Source of the DNA: Candidatus Thiodiazotropha endoloripes
Lineage (GTDB): Bacteria > Pseudomonadota > Gammaproteobacteria > Chromatiales > Chromatiaceae
Reading direction: 5' to 3'
NCBI GenBank assembly: GCA_001709035.1
Contig: LVKA01000021.1
Coordinates: 62,001-126,000, forward strand
DNA length: 64,000 nt
Shown here: piece by piece, positions 26,386-35,192 of the stretch
How positions within the stretch are numbered: position 1 is the stretch's first letter
How the letters are laid out: the number at the start of each line of letters is the position of its first letter
Made by a program: the position numbers and the translations under genes
Notes under the pieces: model-generated
Databases searched by the model: none
Seen by the model: the letters and a program-made list of their open reading frames with translations, nothing else
What the model was told of the DNA's origin: nothing

Positions 26386-29300
26386 TCATACACCGGCCTC
26401 TGCCAATGGGTCTGTTCGCTCGGTACTCGCTGTCGATTTGGAGTAGAACATCAGATAGCCGACAGGGACGACGAGCATGTTGAGCAAGGTTGATGTCATC
26501 AGGCCGCCGAGCACCACCACGGCCAGTGGTGCCAGCAGTTCGGAACCTGGTTCGCCCATCTTCATTGCCAGCGGGATGAGGCCCAAAGCAGCACACAGTG
26601 CCGTCATAAGTACCGGAACAAGGCGTTCTTCGCTGCCACGCTTGATCGCCTGCACCAACTCAAGCGACTCACTTTCTATCAACCAGCGGAAATGATTGAC
26701 AAGCAGGATGCCGTTGCGCACCGCTATGCCAAACAGGGTGATGAAACCCACCATGCTGGCAATGGAAATTACCGGGGGGATGTATCGCCCTCCTTGTCCC
26801 AACAGCGCCGCCAGATTGGCGACCGGGTCGGCTGACTCGGCAAGGAACATGGCGACTACCCCTCCAATCATGGCCAGGGGGAGGTTGATCAAGACCAGCA
26901 ATGCGGGACGCAGGCTGCCCATGGCCATCTGCAGCAACATGAGCATGATTACGAGCACCAGAGCTCCCATGCCAAGGATAGTCCGACTGGCCGATTGCTG
27001 GGCCTGAAACTGTCCACCGTACTCGACTGTGTAACCAGCCGCGTGAACGATGGGATCGACTACTGCGCGTATCGCCTGCACGGTGTCACCCAGGTTGTAG
27101 CCGGCGGCGACATTGGCGGCGATCACCGTCTTGCGTTGTGCGTTCTGGCGTGAGATCAGGTTGGATGCCTGCTCTGGGCCAATGTCGGCAACTTCGTGCA
27201 GGCGCACCAGGGCGCCGGCCCTGCCAGTCAGGATCACGTTTCGTACATCCTTCACTGATTCACGCTGTTCGTCGACCAGGCGCAATACCAGGTCATAACG
27301 TCGCACACCCTGGTTGACTATGGCGACAGTATCGCCAAAAAGGGCCCGTTTGACCTGTGCCCCGGCGTCTTCTGCGCTGAGTCCGTAACGGGCCAGGTCA
27401 CGCAGACGGAAATTGATCCCCAGGGTCTGCACCAATACCTCGCGGTTAGCGCTTACGTCACGTGTGCCCGGAACCGTGACAAGGGCTATCTCAATGTCTT
27501 TGGCCAGTTTGCGCAAAACTGGCAGGTCATGACCGTACACGTTGATGGCGATCTGCGCCTTGGTGCCGGAGAGCACGTGCGAAAGACGGTGAGAGATCGG
27601 TTGCCCGATGTTGATAGTCACCCCGGGCAGGCCGGAAAGCACGCGGTCTATCTGAGCCAATATTTCGCCTGGATCGGCATCGTCGGAGATGCGTACCTCA
27701 ACCTCTGAACTCGAAGGGGGCTCCGCGTGTTCGTCACGTTCGGCCCTTCCGCTGCGTGCCACCACGTGCTCGATGCCCTCTATCTCCAAAAGGCGCTTTT
27801 CCACGCCCAAGGCAACCCGTTCGGATTCCTCCAGCGAGGTACCCGGTGGCATCATCAGAAACACGGTATAGGTTCCCTCGTTGAATTTGGGCAGGAAACT
27901 GGAGCCGAATGTGCTGGCAAATAAAAGCGTCAATGCCGTCAGCATCAGAGCCAGGACCAGCGTGGTACGTCGAAAACGCAGGCACAGGTTCAGCAGTGGC
28001 CGATAGGTATGTTTTAGGCCGCGAACCAGCAGGGTGTCGCCATGTACTTCGGCCAGGCGACCGCGTAACAGGTACCAGCACATGGCCGGCGTCAGGGTCA
28101 TGGCAACCACCAGTGATGCCATCACGGAGATGATGTAAGTGACGCCAAGGGGCTGAAAGAAGCGTCCTTCCAGCCCTTGCAGAAATAGCAGCGGTACAAA
28201 AACGATACAGATGATTAGGGTGGCGAAGACCACTGATTGGGTGATCTCCTTGCAAGCATCGAAAATTACCCGCATTCGGTGCCTACGTTCCTGCTCCGGC
28301 AGCCCGGCATTTTCGCCCAGGCGCCGATAAACGTTCTCCACGTATATGATGGCATCGTCAACCAGGATGCCGATGGCTACAGCCAGCCCTCCCAGGGTCA
28401 TCACGTTGATACTCATCTCTGCCGCCCACATCACCAGCAGTGCCGTGCCCAAAGAAATAGGCAGGGCTGCCAAGGTGATCAAAGTGGTTCGCAGGTTCAT
28501 CAGGAACAGAATGAGGATCACAGTAACGATTACCGTCGCCTCGTAGAGCACCCGGGTCAGGTTGTCCACCGAGCGCCCGATGAAGCCCGCCTGGCGGAAG
28601 ACGTCGCGGTTCAGCTTCATGCCCTTGGGAAGGCCTGACTCAATCTGGTCGAGCAAAGCGTCCACGCGGTGAGTCAGTTCCAACGTGTTGGTGCCAGGTG
28701 CTTTCTGGATCGACAAGACCACTGCGGGCTCACCGTTGTCGGAGGCGGCGCCACGTCGAAAGGCTCCACCGAGACGGACATCCGCAACCTCAGCCACAGT
28801 AACCGGGGCCCCGTCGCGGTACGCCACAACGGTCTGTTTAATATCGGCGATACCGCGCACCCTTCCGCTCTGACGCATCGGCAGTTCCAAGCCCTCAACG
28901 TTGACCAGGAAGCCAGCTGTGTTGAGGTTGTGCGCCCTGCTGACGGCTTCTGCAATTTCAGCGGTGGTCAGGCCGTAGATTTGCAGTGCTTCCTGGTGTA
29001 TCTGAACCTGGTACTCCGGCAGATAACCACCGATGGCAACGACTTGCGACACGCCCGAGATCGTGAGCAAACGGTTACGCAGGTCGAATTCCGCATAGGA
29101 GCGCAGATCCATCGGGGTGACGCGCGAGTCCTCGCTGTGCAGCGCTATCAGCATAATCTCACCAGTGATCGAGGAGACCGGGGTCATCTGCATGTGTGCA
29201 TCAGGCGGCAGGTCGGCTTTCACCGTGTCCAAACGCTCGGACACCATCTGGCGTGCGCGGTAGATGTCCACGCCCCAGTCGAATTCGGCCCAGACGATGG

Positions 29301-29571
29301 AGAGGCCGAGTGAACTGGCCGAACGTACTCGGCGCAGATCAGGTAGGCCGTTGATGGCGCTTTCCACCGGAAACGAGATGTATTGCTCGACCTCTTCCGC
29401 AGTCAGCCCACCAGACTCCGTGATCACGGTAACAGTGGGCGCGTTCAGTTCCGGGAAAACATCCACTGGCAGGTGTTGCAGCGCATACCAGGTCAGGCCC
29501 ACCAGCAGGGCGGAGGCCAGAGTGACCAGGGCAGCATTGCGTAGTGAGAAGGCGATCAACCGCGCGAACAT
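26386..29571 (-). CDS. Heavy-metal efflux RND transporter (CusA/CzcA family)
   Basis: 1061 aa, a full-length inner-membrane RND pump with 12 expected transmembrane helices and two periplasmic loops. It opens with VDVFPELNAPTVTV, typical of the HME branch. The TM4 motif reads AIG-x3-D-D-A-x4-EN at 399-413. Zn/Co pumps such as CzcA have DFG at this spot; the A-I-G with D405 and E412 is the pattern of Cu/Ag pumps such as CusA. This and the copper neighbours favour a monovalent-metal substrate, though the CusA methionine ladder was not checked. The start overlaps the adaptor stop by one base. Confidence 0.9.
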   Translation of the reverse strand: MFARLIAFSLRNAALVTLASALLVGLTWYALQHLPVDVFPELNAPTVTVITESGGLTAEEVEQYISFPVESAINGLPDLRRVRSASSLGLSIVWAEFDWGVDIYRARQMVSERLDTVKADLPPDAHMQMTPVSSITGEIMLIALHSEDSRVTPMDLRSYAEFDLRNRLLTISGVSQVVAIGGYLPEYQVQIHQEALQIYGLTTAEIAEAVSRAHNLNTAGFLVNVEGLELPMRQSGRVRGIADIKQTVVAYRDGAPVTVAEVADVRLGGAFRRGAASDNGEPAVVLSIQKAPGTNTLELTHRVDALLDQIESGLPKGMKLNRDVFRQAGFIGRSVDNLTRVLYEATVIVTVILILFLMNLRTTLITLAALPISLGTALLVMWAAEMSINVMTLGGLAVAIGILVDDAIIYVENVYRRLGENAGLPEQERRHRMRVIFDACKEITQSVVFATLIICIVFVPLLFLQGLEGRFFQPLGVTYIISVMASLVVAMTLTPAMCWYLLRGRLAEVHGDTLLVRGLKHTYRPLLNLCLRFRRTTLVLALMLTALTLLFASTFGSSFLPKFNEGTYTVFLMMPPGTSLEESERVALGVEKRLLEIEGIEHVVARSGRAERDEHAEPPSSSEVEVRISDDADPGEILAQIDRVLSGLPGVTINIGQPISHRLSHVLSGTKAQIAINVYGHDLPVLRKLAKDIEIALVTVPGTRDVSANREVLVQTLGINFRLRDLARYGLSAEDAGAQVKRALFGDTVAIVNQGVRRYDLVLRLVDEQRESVKDVRNVILTGRAGALVRLHEVADIGPEQASNLISRQNAQRKTVIAANVAAGYNLGDTVQAIRAVVDPIVHAAGYTVEYGGQFQAQQSASRTILGMGALVLVIMLMLLQMAMGSLRPALLVLINLPLAMIGGVVAMFLAESADPVANLAALLGQGGRYIPPVISIASMVGFITLFGIAVRNGILLVNHFRWLIESESLELVQAIKRGSEERLVPVLMTALCAALGLIPLAMKMGEPGSELLAPLAVVVLGGLMTSTLLNMLVVPVGYLMFYSKSTASTERTDPLAEAGV

Positions 29572-30929
29572 CAGTCTTCTCCCTCATGGAAGGTGCCATC
29601 GGTGTGAAAGTGCCCGGTTTTTACTTTCTGCCCCGTGGTCGCCAGCTTGAGTTGATAGGCGCCATCGACGACCACTTCGTCATTCTCGCCAAGGCCCGAG
29701 TACACAGTGACCCAGCGCCCGTCATCCGGGCCCAGATCGGCCACCGTGCGGATCACAGTATCCGGGTCGTCGGGGGCACGACGAAAGAACACAGTCTCGA
29801 GTCCGTCACGTATCACCGCCCGCAAGGGGATGGCCAGTTCTTCCATGTCTGGGTCACCGGCGACAACGATTTCGGCCATTGCACCCACCTGGGGACGTAT
29901 CCAAGGCTGTTGTGGCGCCTCATTAAGATCTATGAATACGTCAACAGTGCGGGTGTCCGGATCACCGGTAACACCGATGCGAAGGCGGCCGGGTATGGGG
30001 TCGCTGCGGCGCGTAGTGCCTCGACCATCGGGCGGTAGGATGTATGCAGGCTGTCCGTCACGCAGGTGGTCAACGAGGTCTGCCTGAAGTGCTTTGCCCC
30101 GGAACCGAAGCTCGGTGGGATGAACGACATGGACCACCTCCGTGCCTTCACCAACCCAGGTGCCGCTGGCTGCGTCCACCTCGCGTACCACGCCATCCTC
30201 AACAGCCCGAATGGGAATATGGTTGAGTTCGCTCCAGTAGGGTTGCCCGTCCGTGACTTTTCGCAACCTGTTCTCAGCAACGCCCGTCAAGGTGGCGGCC
30301 TCAGCCAGTAGTCGGTTCAAGCGTTCTGAAGCGGCATTAACTGCAGCCTGGGCTGCTTTTTCATCGGCAGCGAATACGCCCCCTTTAGGTTTTTCAGTGC
30401 CCGCGAGGTTGTCGGCAATCTTGCGGGTTGCGCTTGCCCGAGAGAATTTGGCTCGTGCCTGTTCACGACTGGCCTGGGTCTCGGCCAACTCGCGCTGCAG
30501 CTCGCGCCAGGCGGGGGCGTCGAGTTCAAGCAGCATCTGTCCGCGTGTGACCTGATCAAGGGCAGCAACATGTACCTTGACCCGGCCAGAGGCCGGCACG
30601 GGATAATGGTGCTGTGCGGAAGTAAGTAATTCGAAATGGCCGGGAATGGCGATGGTCGATTGAACCGGGCGGTAGGTCGCCTTGGCGAATGTGATGCCCA
30701 AATTGCGCCTTACCACCGGCGCTAGCGGGGTGCGACTGGATGGAAGCGGCTCTACAGTTTCCCGCTCTGGATCAGCGGCGCTGTCCGTGGCTGCCGGATC
30801 GGTGGGTGCGCTACATCCGGCGAGCAGATGCACCACGAGTGCAGCCACCAACAACGCGGATAACGGGTTTATTTGGCGTCCAGCAAGATTATTACAAGTG
30901 TGCGCATGACTTCGCTTGGTTATAGTCAC
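29571..30929 (-). CDS. RND periplasmic adaptor (membrane-fusion protein), lipoprotein
   Basis: About 452 aa from GTG 30929, preferred because GGGAG lies 7 bases upstream; the longer frame begins at TTG. A lipobox (VVHLLAGCSAP) predicts anchoring. Then follow a beta-barrel/lipoyl half (VPASGRVKVHVAALDQVTRG), a long coiled-coil hairpin (LQRELAETQASREQARAKFS ...), and the second lipoyl half (GVVREVDAASGTWVGEGT). It links the RND pump to an outer-membrane channel; no TolC-like gene is present here, so one must be supplied elsewhere. Confidence 0.88.
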   Translation of the reverse strand: MTITKRSHAHTCNNLAGRQINPLSALLVAALVVHLLAGCSAPTDPAATDSAADPERETVEPLPSSRTPLAPVVRRNLGITFAKATYRPVQSTIAIPGHFELLTSAQHHYPVPASGRVKVHVAALDQVTRGQMLLELDAPAWRELQRELAETQASREQARAKFSRASATRKIADNLAGTEKPKGGVFAADEKAAQAAVNAASERLNRLLAEAATLTGVAENRLRKVTDGQPYWSELNHIPIRAVEDGVVREVDAASGTWVGEGTEVVHVVHPTELRFRGKALQADLVDHLRDGQPAYILPPDGRGTTRRSDPIPGRLRIGVTGDPDTRTVDVFIDLNEAPQQPWIRPQVGAMAEIVVAGDPDMEELAIPLRAVIRDGLETVFFRRAPDDPDTVIRTVADLGPDDGRWVTVYSGLGENDEVVVDGAYQLKLATTGQKVKTGHFHTDGTFHEGED

Positions 30930-31001
30930 GGAAACGCTCCCAGGCCAAAGAGATCGATTCGGCTGCAACCGGTGCAGCCGGCCATTGGACGAAGGGAGTG
31001 C

Positions 31002-31430
31002 TTAGATCAGGAGACGAATTGTGGAAAGGTTATCGATTGACGACCATGTTGGCGGTATGTCGAGATAGGCGGGCCAGTGGTGAGAATTGAACGCCACGCT
31101 GGGTGCGATGGGGTCATCGAGAGGGTATGCAAAGTATACTTGCGGTGTATCGGCTTCCCACTGGGCGGACAGGTTGTCCCGCAGAATCAGCATATCGGCC
31201 AACAGTGCGGTATCTGCACAAGTCTTTGGATGCACCTCGTGTTCGGACGTGTGTATCGCAGGAGCTAGGGTGTTGGCAGAATGATCAGTCAACCCTGCCT
31301 GGTGTCCGATCAGCTCAATGGCATGGTGGTCACTGCCCGAGGTGCAGGAGACAAGCAGAGTATTGATGACCGAGGTGAAAAACATCACCAAGGCTAACGT
31401 GATACTGACTTGTTTGTGGAGCAGGGCCAT
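31002..31430 (-). CDS. Small exported His-containing protein heading the RND operon
   Basis: 142 aa with an N-terminal hydrophobic segment (SITLALVMFFTSVINTLLV) ending near a cysteine (VSCTSG), so it is a possible lipoprotein or secreted protein. The body has HHAIELIGHQAG, HTSEHEVHPKTC and several other histidines. It begins the same-strand series leading to the adaptor (gap 72 bases to its GTG) and pump. No family recognised; metal binding is inference. Confidence 0.5.
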   Translation of the reverse strand: MALLHKQVSITLALVMFFTSVINTLLVSCTSGSDHHAIELIGHQAGLTDHSANTLAPAIHTSEHEVHPKTCADTALLADMLILRDNLSAQWEADTPQVYFAYPLDDPIAPSVAFNSHHWPAYLDIPPTWSSIDNLSTIRLLI

Positions 31431-31998
31431 GCCCGTTATTCTGTCACTGACACTGTCGGTCAGTCAACTGCATGTGGTGGGAGCTCTTATAGTGGTGCTT
31501 TCCGCAGCATTAGTGGCTTGAACTGGCCGAGCATCTGGCCCATTCCGCTCCGGTAGCCCTGCCATCCTCAAAAGAGTAGAGGGTTTAACCAATCTAGCCT
31601 TAACTGGGATTCAGGCGTCTTTGGCCCAGAGTTACGAAGTTATCACCAGCTAAGAAGAGTCTAGCTTAAAAAGCAAGAGCGCAATGTTGGGGGTAGGGCC
31701 CCAGCCCTAGTCTACCGTATGGGTACACCTTGATTAGGATGCTTTTATATACGCCGTGAAATTGGGCTAAAGGCAGTCGGATCAAGTTTCTCAATATACT
31801 GCTCCTCATGCCAAAAGCAGACTACTAAGTGAAAGTGACCGACTACAGGTTGGCGACCGAAGCGGACCTCATAGCTTAGCCAGGTTACCGTCTGCTGTTG
31901 ACTTAGGAAGAGACCTTCAACGCCTGTATTCAGGGGGCCTCGACGAAGCTGAGGTCCCAGCCCGAAGGGCGACTGGAATTGCTTGTTAGCGCAACACA
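31431..31998. promoter_or_regulatory. Intergenic region with a GC-rich inverted repeat
   Basis: No convincing gene is seen. TAGGGC-CCCA-GCCCTA at 31694-31709 is a perfect inverted repeat about 265 bases upstream of the RND operon start and could be a metal-regulator operator or a relic. Minus-strand frame 31745-32002 is open but has low-quality protein composition and no ribosome site. Confidence 0.3.
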
Positions 31999-32421
31999 TC
32001 ATTTAGGAAACTCGGACAAACAACATTTACCTGAAGGGTTTCTCGCCTCACATGCACATTGATGATGTTTTGTTTCTTCAATTACAAAATTACGAATATT
32101 TAGATTAGCATTTGCCTGTGATTTTGTTATCCCATAGCAATAGCAAACCAGAGCATCTTCGGATTTAGATTTGACTCCTATTTCTGAACGTAGATCAGAT
32201 TTTTCAATTATCGAGTTATCTTCACCGAAATAAACAACGGAACAATCAGGGTCGGTACAAAAGTAGTAACCCTGGTTAATTAGCGACAACGACCAAGGTG
32301 ATTTAATTTGATGTTTGATAGTAAGTGAAGGAACTTGACCGTACTCGACACCATTTTTAGGACATATATGCCGTTTTTTAACTTCATTTGAAGTGCAGGA
32401 TGTTGAGCAACAATCAGACAT
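31999..32421 (-). CDS. CopZ-like iron-sulfur metallochaperone
   Basis: 140 aa, cysteine-rich: an N-terminal SDCCSTSCTS, then a CPKNG and a zf-CopZ-like ribbon (YYFCTDPDCSVVYF), then a BFD-like [2Fe-2S] region with CYCYG, CACE and SGKCC. This matches the iron-sulfur CopZ-type proteins found beside copper or mercury resistance genes, which carry Cu(I) to partners. The usual C-terminal HMA domain is absent. It lies apart from the RND operon by over 500 bases. Confidence 0.75.
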   Translation of the reverse strand: MSDCCSTSCTSNEVKKRHICPKNGVEYGQVPSLTIKHQIKSPWSLSLINQGYYFCTDPDCSVVYFGEDNSIIEKSDLRSEIGVKSKSEDALVCYCYGITKSQANANLNIRNFVIEETKHHQCACEARNPSGKCCLSEFPK

Positions 32422-32564
32422 AATTTTTTCTTCCTAGTATTTCGCGTTAACAGCTTTATATATGGACTCCCCACGTTTAGCTAGAAAAAGATGCGCTACA
32501 GACATAGGGTAAGACTGCATAAATATATCCGGCCTGTTTATGAGAATGTGTTCTCTGGCCCTGG

Positions 32565-32712
32565 TTGATACCACCCCACCTGGTTGCTAAATATCGTACC
32601 GGCAACAAGAGCGACAAAAACGATGCCGCAGCTATTTACGAGGCTTCCAAGAATCACAATATCTACTTCGTTTACATACGCACTCTGGAGCAGCAGGATC
32701 TGGCCACCCAGC
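32565..32712 (+). pseudogene. IS110-family transposase fragment
   Basis: A 49-codon stretch reads IPPHLVAKYRTGNKSDKNDA then AAAIYEASKNHNIYFVYIR and TLEQQDLATQQKW, the central DEDD-transposase region typical of IS110 elements (PPH..K.Y..GNK.D.NDA.AI). Upstream and downstream parts are missing, so this is a relic of an insertion between the copper island and the RES toxin. Confidence 0.75.
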
Positions 32713-32723
32713 AGAAATGGATT

Positions 32724-33185
32724 CTAAGTCATCAGTCTACCATCAAATCTAAAAGGTGTAGGATCACTAATTTTGATGTGCTTAAAATCAGGATGAAGCG
32801 GGTTAAGAATGATATTTCGCTCTACTGGGACAATAGCTGAGGGAACGATCAAAACTACGCTACTCGCACGCTCGATCCAGTCTTGTCCGATAGCTTGCAA
32901 TCGAGGATCCTCATAACCGTCTTGCCAATCATCAGGCAGGGTATCCGGTTCTAATGTTTCTATGTCGATCTCTTCTGAAATGTCGGCCTGATGCACCACA
33001 AAGTTATTCTTGAGGTGGAAGGGGTCGATATGAACTAGGGTCTCAAGGACTGCTAACGAAAGATGAGTGGAGGTGTAAACTGCGGAATATCCTGAAGGCA
33101 CCCAGCGGCTTCCAGCTTTCCGGTTACCGATACCACTGAATGCAGTGTTCGCATGGCGTTTTGTGGTTAGGCGCCACACTCGCAC
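32724..33185 (-). CDS. RES-domain toxin
   Basis: 153 aa, the RES fold of NAD-degrading toxins. Visible conserved points: R5 in MRVWRL, GSRWVPSGYSAVYTS, the glutamate in LAVLETLVH, SSVVLIVPSAI and NIILNPLHPDF. Family toxins consume NAD+ by phosphorolysis or transfer ADP-ribose. The GTG start overlaps the antitoxin stop by one base (TAGTG), so translation is coupled. A second RES/Xre pair sits at 57.8-58.8 kb. Confidence 0.88.
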   Translation of the reverse strand: MRVWRLTTKRHANTAFSGIGNRKAGSRWVPSGYSAVYTSTHLSLAVLETLVHIDPFHLKNNFVVHQADISEEIDIETLEPDTLPDDWQDGYEDPRLQAIGQDWIERASSVVLIVPSAIVPVERNIILNPLHPDFKHIKISDPTPFRFDGRLMT

Positions 33186-33805
33186 TAACTGTAAACTCCA
33201 TGTTCGATCCGAGTGAGGATAGTCTCTACTTGGTCAGTACCGGCTTCTGTATCGAGTAATTCCAGCGGTATAGCACCAAGCGCCCTATTTGGTCTCTGCA
33301 ACCAATCGTTGGCTGTTTCTTGATCTCCTAGTACATCTTCTGCAAGGGACTCAATCTTTGCCAGTCGATAGAGTCGATCAGACTCAAGTGGAGTTAGATC
33401 TTGGTTTGACTGCTTTCGACGCGCATAGGTTCTATTCGACATACCAATGATCGGGAGCAACGAATCAGTTGATTCGATACCCAATCCTTTTTTTACCCGC
33501 TCAATGCTCTTCACTGGCAATCCCTCTCGAACGGATTCTATCAATCTTGTATATTTGATGATTTTCCCTGTGAGTAGACGACCGGCACGTGCTTCAATTG
33601 TATCTGTGGGATGTCCTAATTTGACCCACACTTTCTGCATTTTATTTCGTACATTTTCAACCAATAGATGCTCTTCATCCTCAATTCTTTTGAGACTTCC
33701 TTTTTCCCACTTCGTGATCACGGTATGGCCTGCGCATTTACGTACTTTGCTTGCTGTCCTTTTTCTGATAGCCCTTCCACTGGATTTTTCTTTCGTGGTT
33801 GTCAT
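33185..33805 (-). CDS. Xre/MbcA/ParS-type antitoxin of the RES toxin
   Basis: About 206 aa from ATG 33805; the open frame extends 20 codons more, and the start is not certain because no strong ribosome site is visible. The basic N-terminus (KSSGRAIRKRTASKVRKCAG) is followed by a helix-turn-helix region (GLGIESTDSLLPIIGMSNRT) and a C-terminal DUF2384-like part (ALGAIPLELLDTEAGTDQVE), which blocks the toxin active site in this family. It probably represses its own operon. Confidence 0.82.
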   Translation of the reverse strand: MTTTKEKSSGRAIRKRTASKVRKCAGHTVITKWEKGSLKRIEDEEHLLVENVRNKMQKVWVKLGHPTDTIEARAGRLLTGKIIKYTRLIESVREGLPVKSIERVKKGLGIESTDSLLPIIGMSNRTYARRKQSNQDLTPLESDRLYRLAKIESLAEDVLGDQETANDWLQRPNRALGAIPLELLDTEAGTDQVETILTRIEHGVYS

Positions 33806-33900
33806 ACCAATACCAATTATTTGCCATTTGACTATATTATATCGCCATTTGGCTTTTAAGACCATTGTTGACTAACATCAAAGTATGGTTCAGTTTGTGC

Positions 33901-34959
33901 TTAGCGTTGTTGAAGTCTTGAAAGCTCTGCGATACCAGACTGGTCTTGACTCAGCCTCCTACCATAATATGCTGGCATTTCCGGTCGTTCCCAATCCCCA
34001 GCCAGCATCACCCGACCGATATCGATGCCGGCAGCCAGCATGTCCTGGCAGGCACCGATCCGGCAGGCATGGCCGCTGTAGTCCCGAGGATCCATATCTG
34101 CGGCCTTGGCTATCCGCTGGACGGCCCGGTTCACTCCCTTGGTGCTGAGGGGCTCCTCGAGCACCTGGCCACTGTTGGCCACACCCCGAAAGAGTGATCC
34201 GGCGGTGATCCCTGCGAGCTCGCACCAAGCCTCGATCGCAGCTGCCGTTGTTTCATGCACATATTTGTATTTAATAACACCCTGTTGCGCTTTCGATCGC
34301 TTTTTGGCGCGTACAACCCGCAGGCGGTACCCATTCTTGTCCTGACTCAATCCCTCAAGAGTCAGCCTACGGACCTCCGAGGCCCGGAGCAGACAGTCGT
34401 ACATGACCCGCATCAGTGCATTGTCGCGCACCGATCGAGGACCCTCCCCCAGATTAGACAATGCAACCTTTAGTTGCTCCCAGCGTAGACCTTCGGACTG
34501 ATCGGGCTCCGAGGTGTCATCTCGATACAATCGCTCAAAGCTGAGCGTCACATCTTCATGCAAGACGGGGTTTTCGAGACCCGCAATCTTGTGGGCCTTG
34601 GCAATAGTGGCCAGATAGCGCCGCACCGTCGACTTGGCTTTGATCTCGGCTTGGTCTACCAAGAACGCTGAGATTGTCTCGGGCGTTGCGGGGAGCACTG
34701 GCAGGTCTCGTGCTCGGCACCAGTCAAAAAACAACCGCAGATCTCCACACAGCGCCCGATAGGAGTCGTCCGAGATCGCACCCCAGGCCTTGGCCAGGTA
34801 CTGGAAGAATCGCACCTTGGCATCCCACTGCCCGGGTAGATCCCGATCTGCCGGTATCGGCCAGTGGGGACTGAGGCGTGCCCAGGCCGTGGCGGTGGGC
34901 AGCTGCGCCAGGGGGATCTCCACCAGCTGGTGGATGGGGGTTAAGAGTGTGGTGGCCAT
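33901..34959 (-). CDS. Tyrosine recombinase/integrase
   Basis: 352 aa. A SAM-like core-binding domain (about 45-150) precedes the catalytic domain: first arginine in CLLRASEVRRLTL, lysine region VRAKKRSKAQQGVIKYK, H-x-x-R in SGHACRIGA, and nucleophile tyrosine in MPAYYGRR. It lies next to kfrA/parB-like plasmid genes, divergently transcribed from kfrA, so it may integrate this island or resolve plasmid multimers. The upstream DNA holds a nine-base G run near the ribosome site. No attachment site could be identified. Confidence 0.92.
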   Translation of the reverse strand: MATTLLTPIHQLVEIPLAQLPTATAWARLSPHWPIPADRDLPGQWDAKVRFFQYLAKAWGAISDDSYRALCGDLRLFFDWCRARDLPVLPATPETISAFLVDQAEIKAKSTVRRYLATIAKAHKIAGLENPVLHEDVTLSFERLYRDDTSEPDQSEGLRWEQLKVALSNLGEGPRSVRDNALMRVMYDCLLRASEVRRLTLEGLSQDKNGYRLRVVRAKKRSKAQQGVIKYKYVHETTAAAIEAWCELAGITAGSLFRGVANSGQVLEEPLSTKGVNRAVQRIAKAADMDPRDYSGHACRIGACQDMLAAGIDIGRVMLAGDWERPEMPAYYGRRLSQDQSGIAELSRLQQR

Positions 34960-35077
34960 GGGGATGTATGCCTCCTGGGGGGGGGCTGTGTGTTATCGAT
35001 TTGGTCACCACCCTGCCCTGTGCAGGGTCTCAGTGATGCAAAAAACTCGAGATAGGCTGAATTGTAGCATTAATCAG

Positions 35078-35151
35078 TCTGATAATGGGAGTTATCGGAC
35101 AGATAAGTACAAATTCGTATCATATAATATTTATAATGATATCAAATATCA
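35078..35151. promoter_or_regulatory. Two inverted repeats upstream of kfrA-like gene
   Basis: TCTGATAA-N6-TTATCGGA at 35078-35099 (one mismatch) and TGATAT-CAA-ATATCA at 35137-35151 lie in an AT-rich region between the divergent integrase and kfrA-like genes. KfrA proteins repress their own promoters by binding such repeats, so these are candidate operators. Confidence 0.5.
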
Positions 35152-35192
35152 GATTTTCTATAATATGCCTAAGGCTCACATTGTCACAGGGT

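Noticed and set aside
31930-32000. attC-like end near CTTGTTAGCG downstream of the RND region
   Set aside because: GTTAGCG does not fit GTTRRRY, and no partner core was seen.
31745-32002. 85-aa minus-strand frame
   Set aside because: No ribosome site, unlikely composition, and no context; treated as non-coding.
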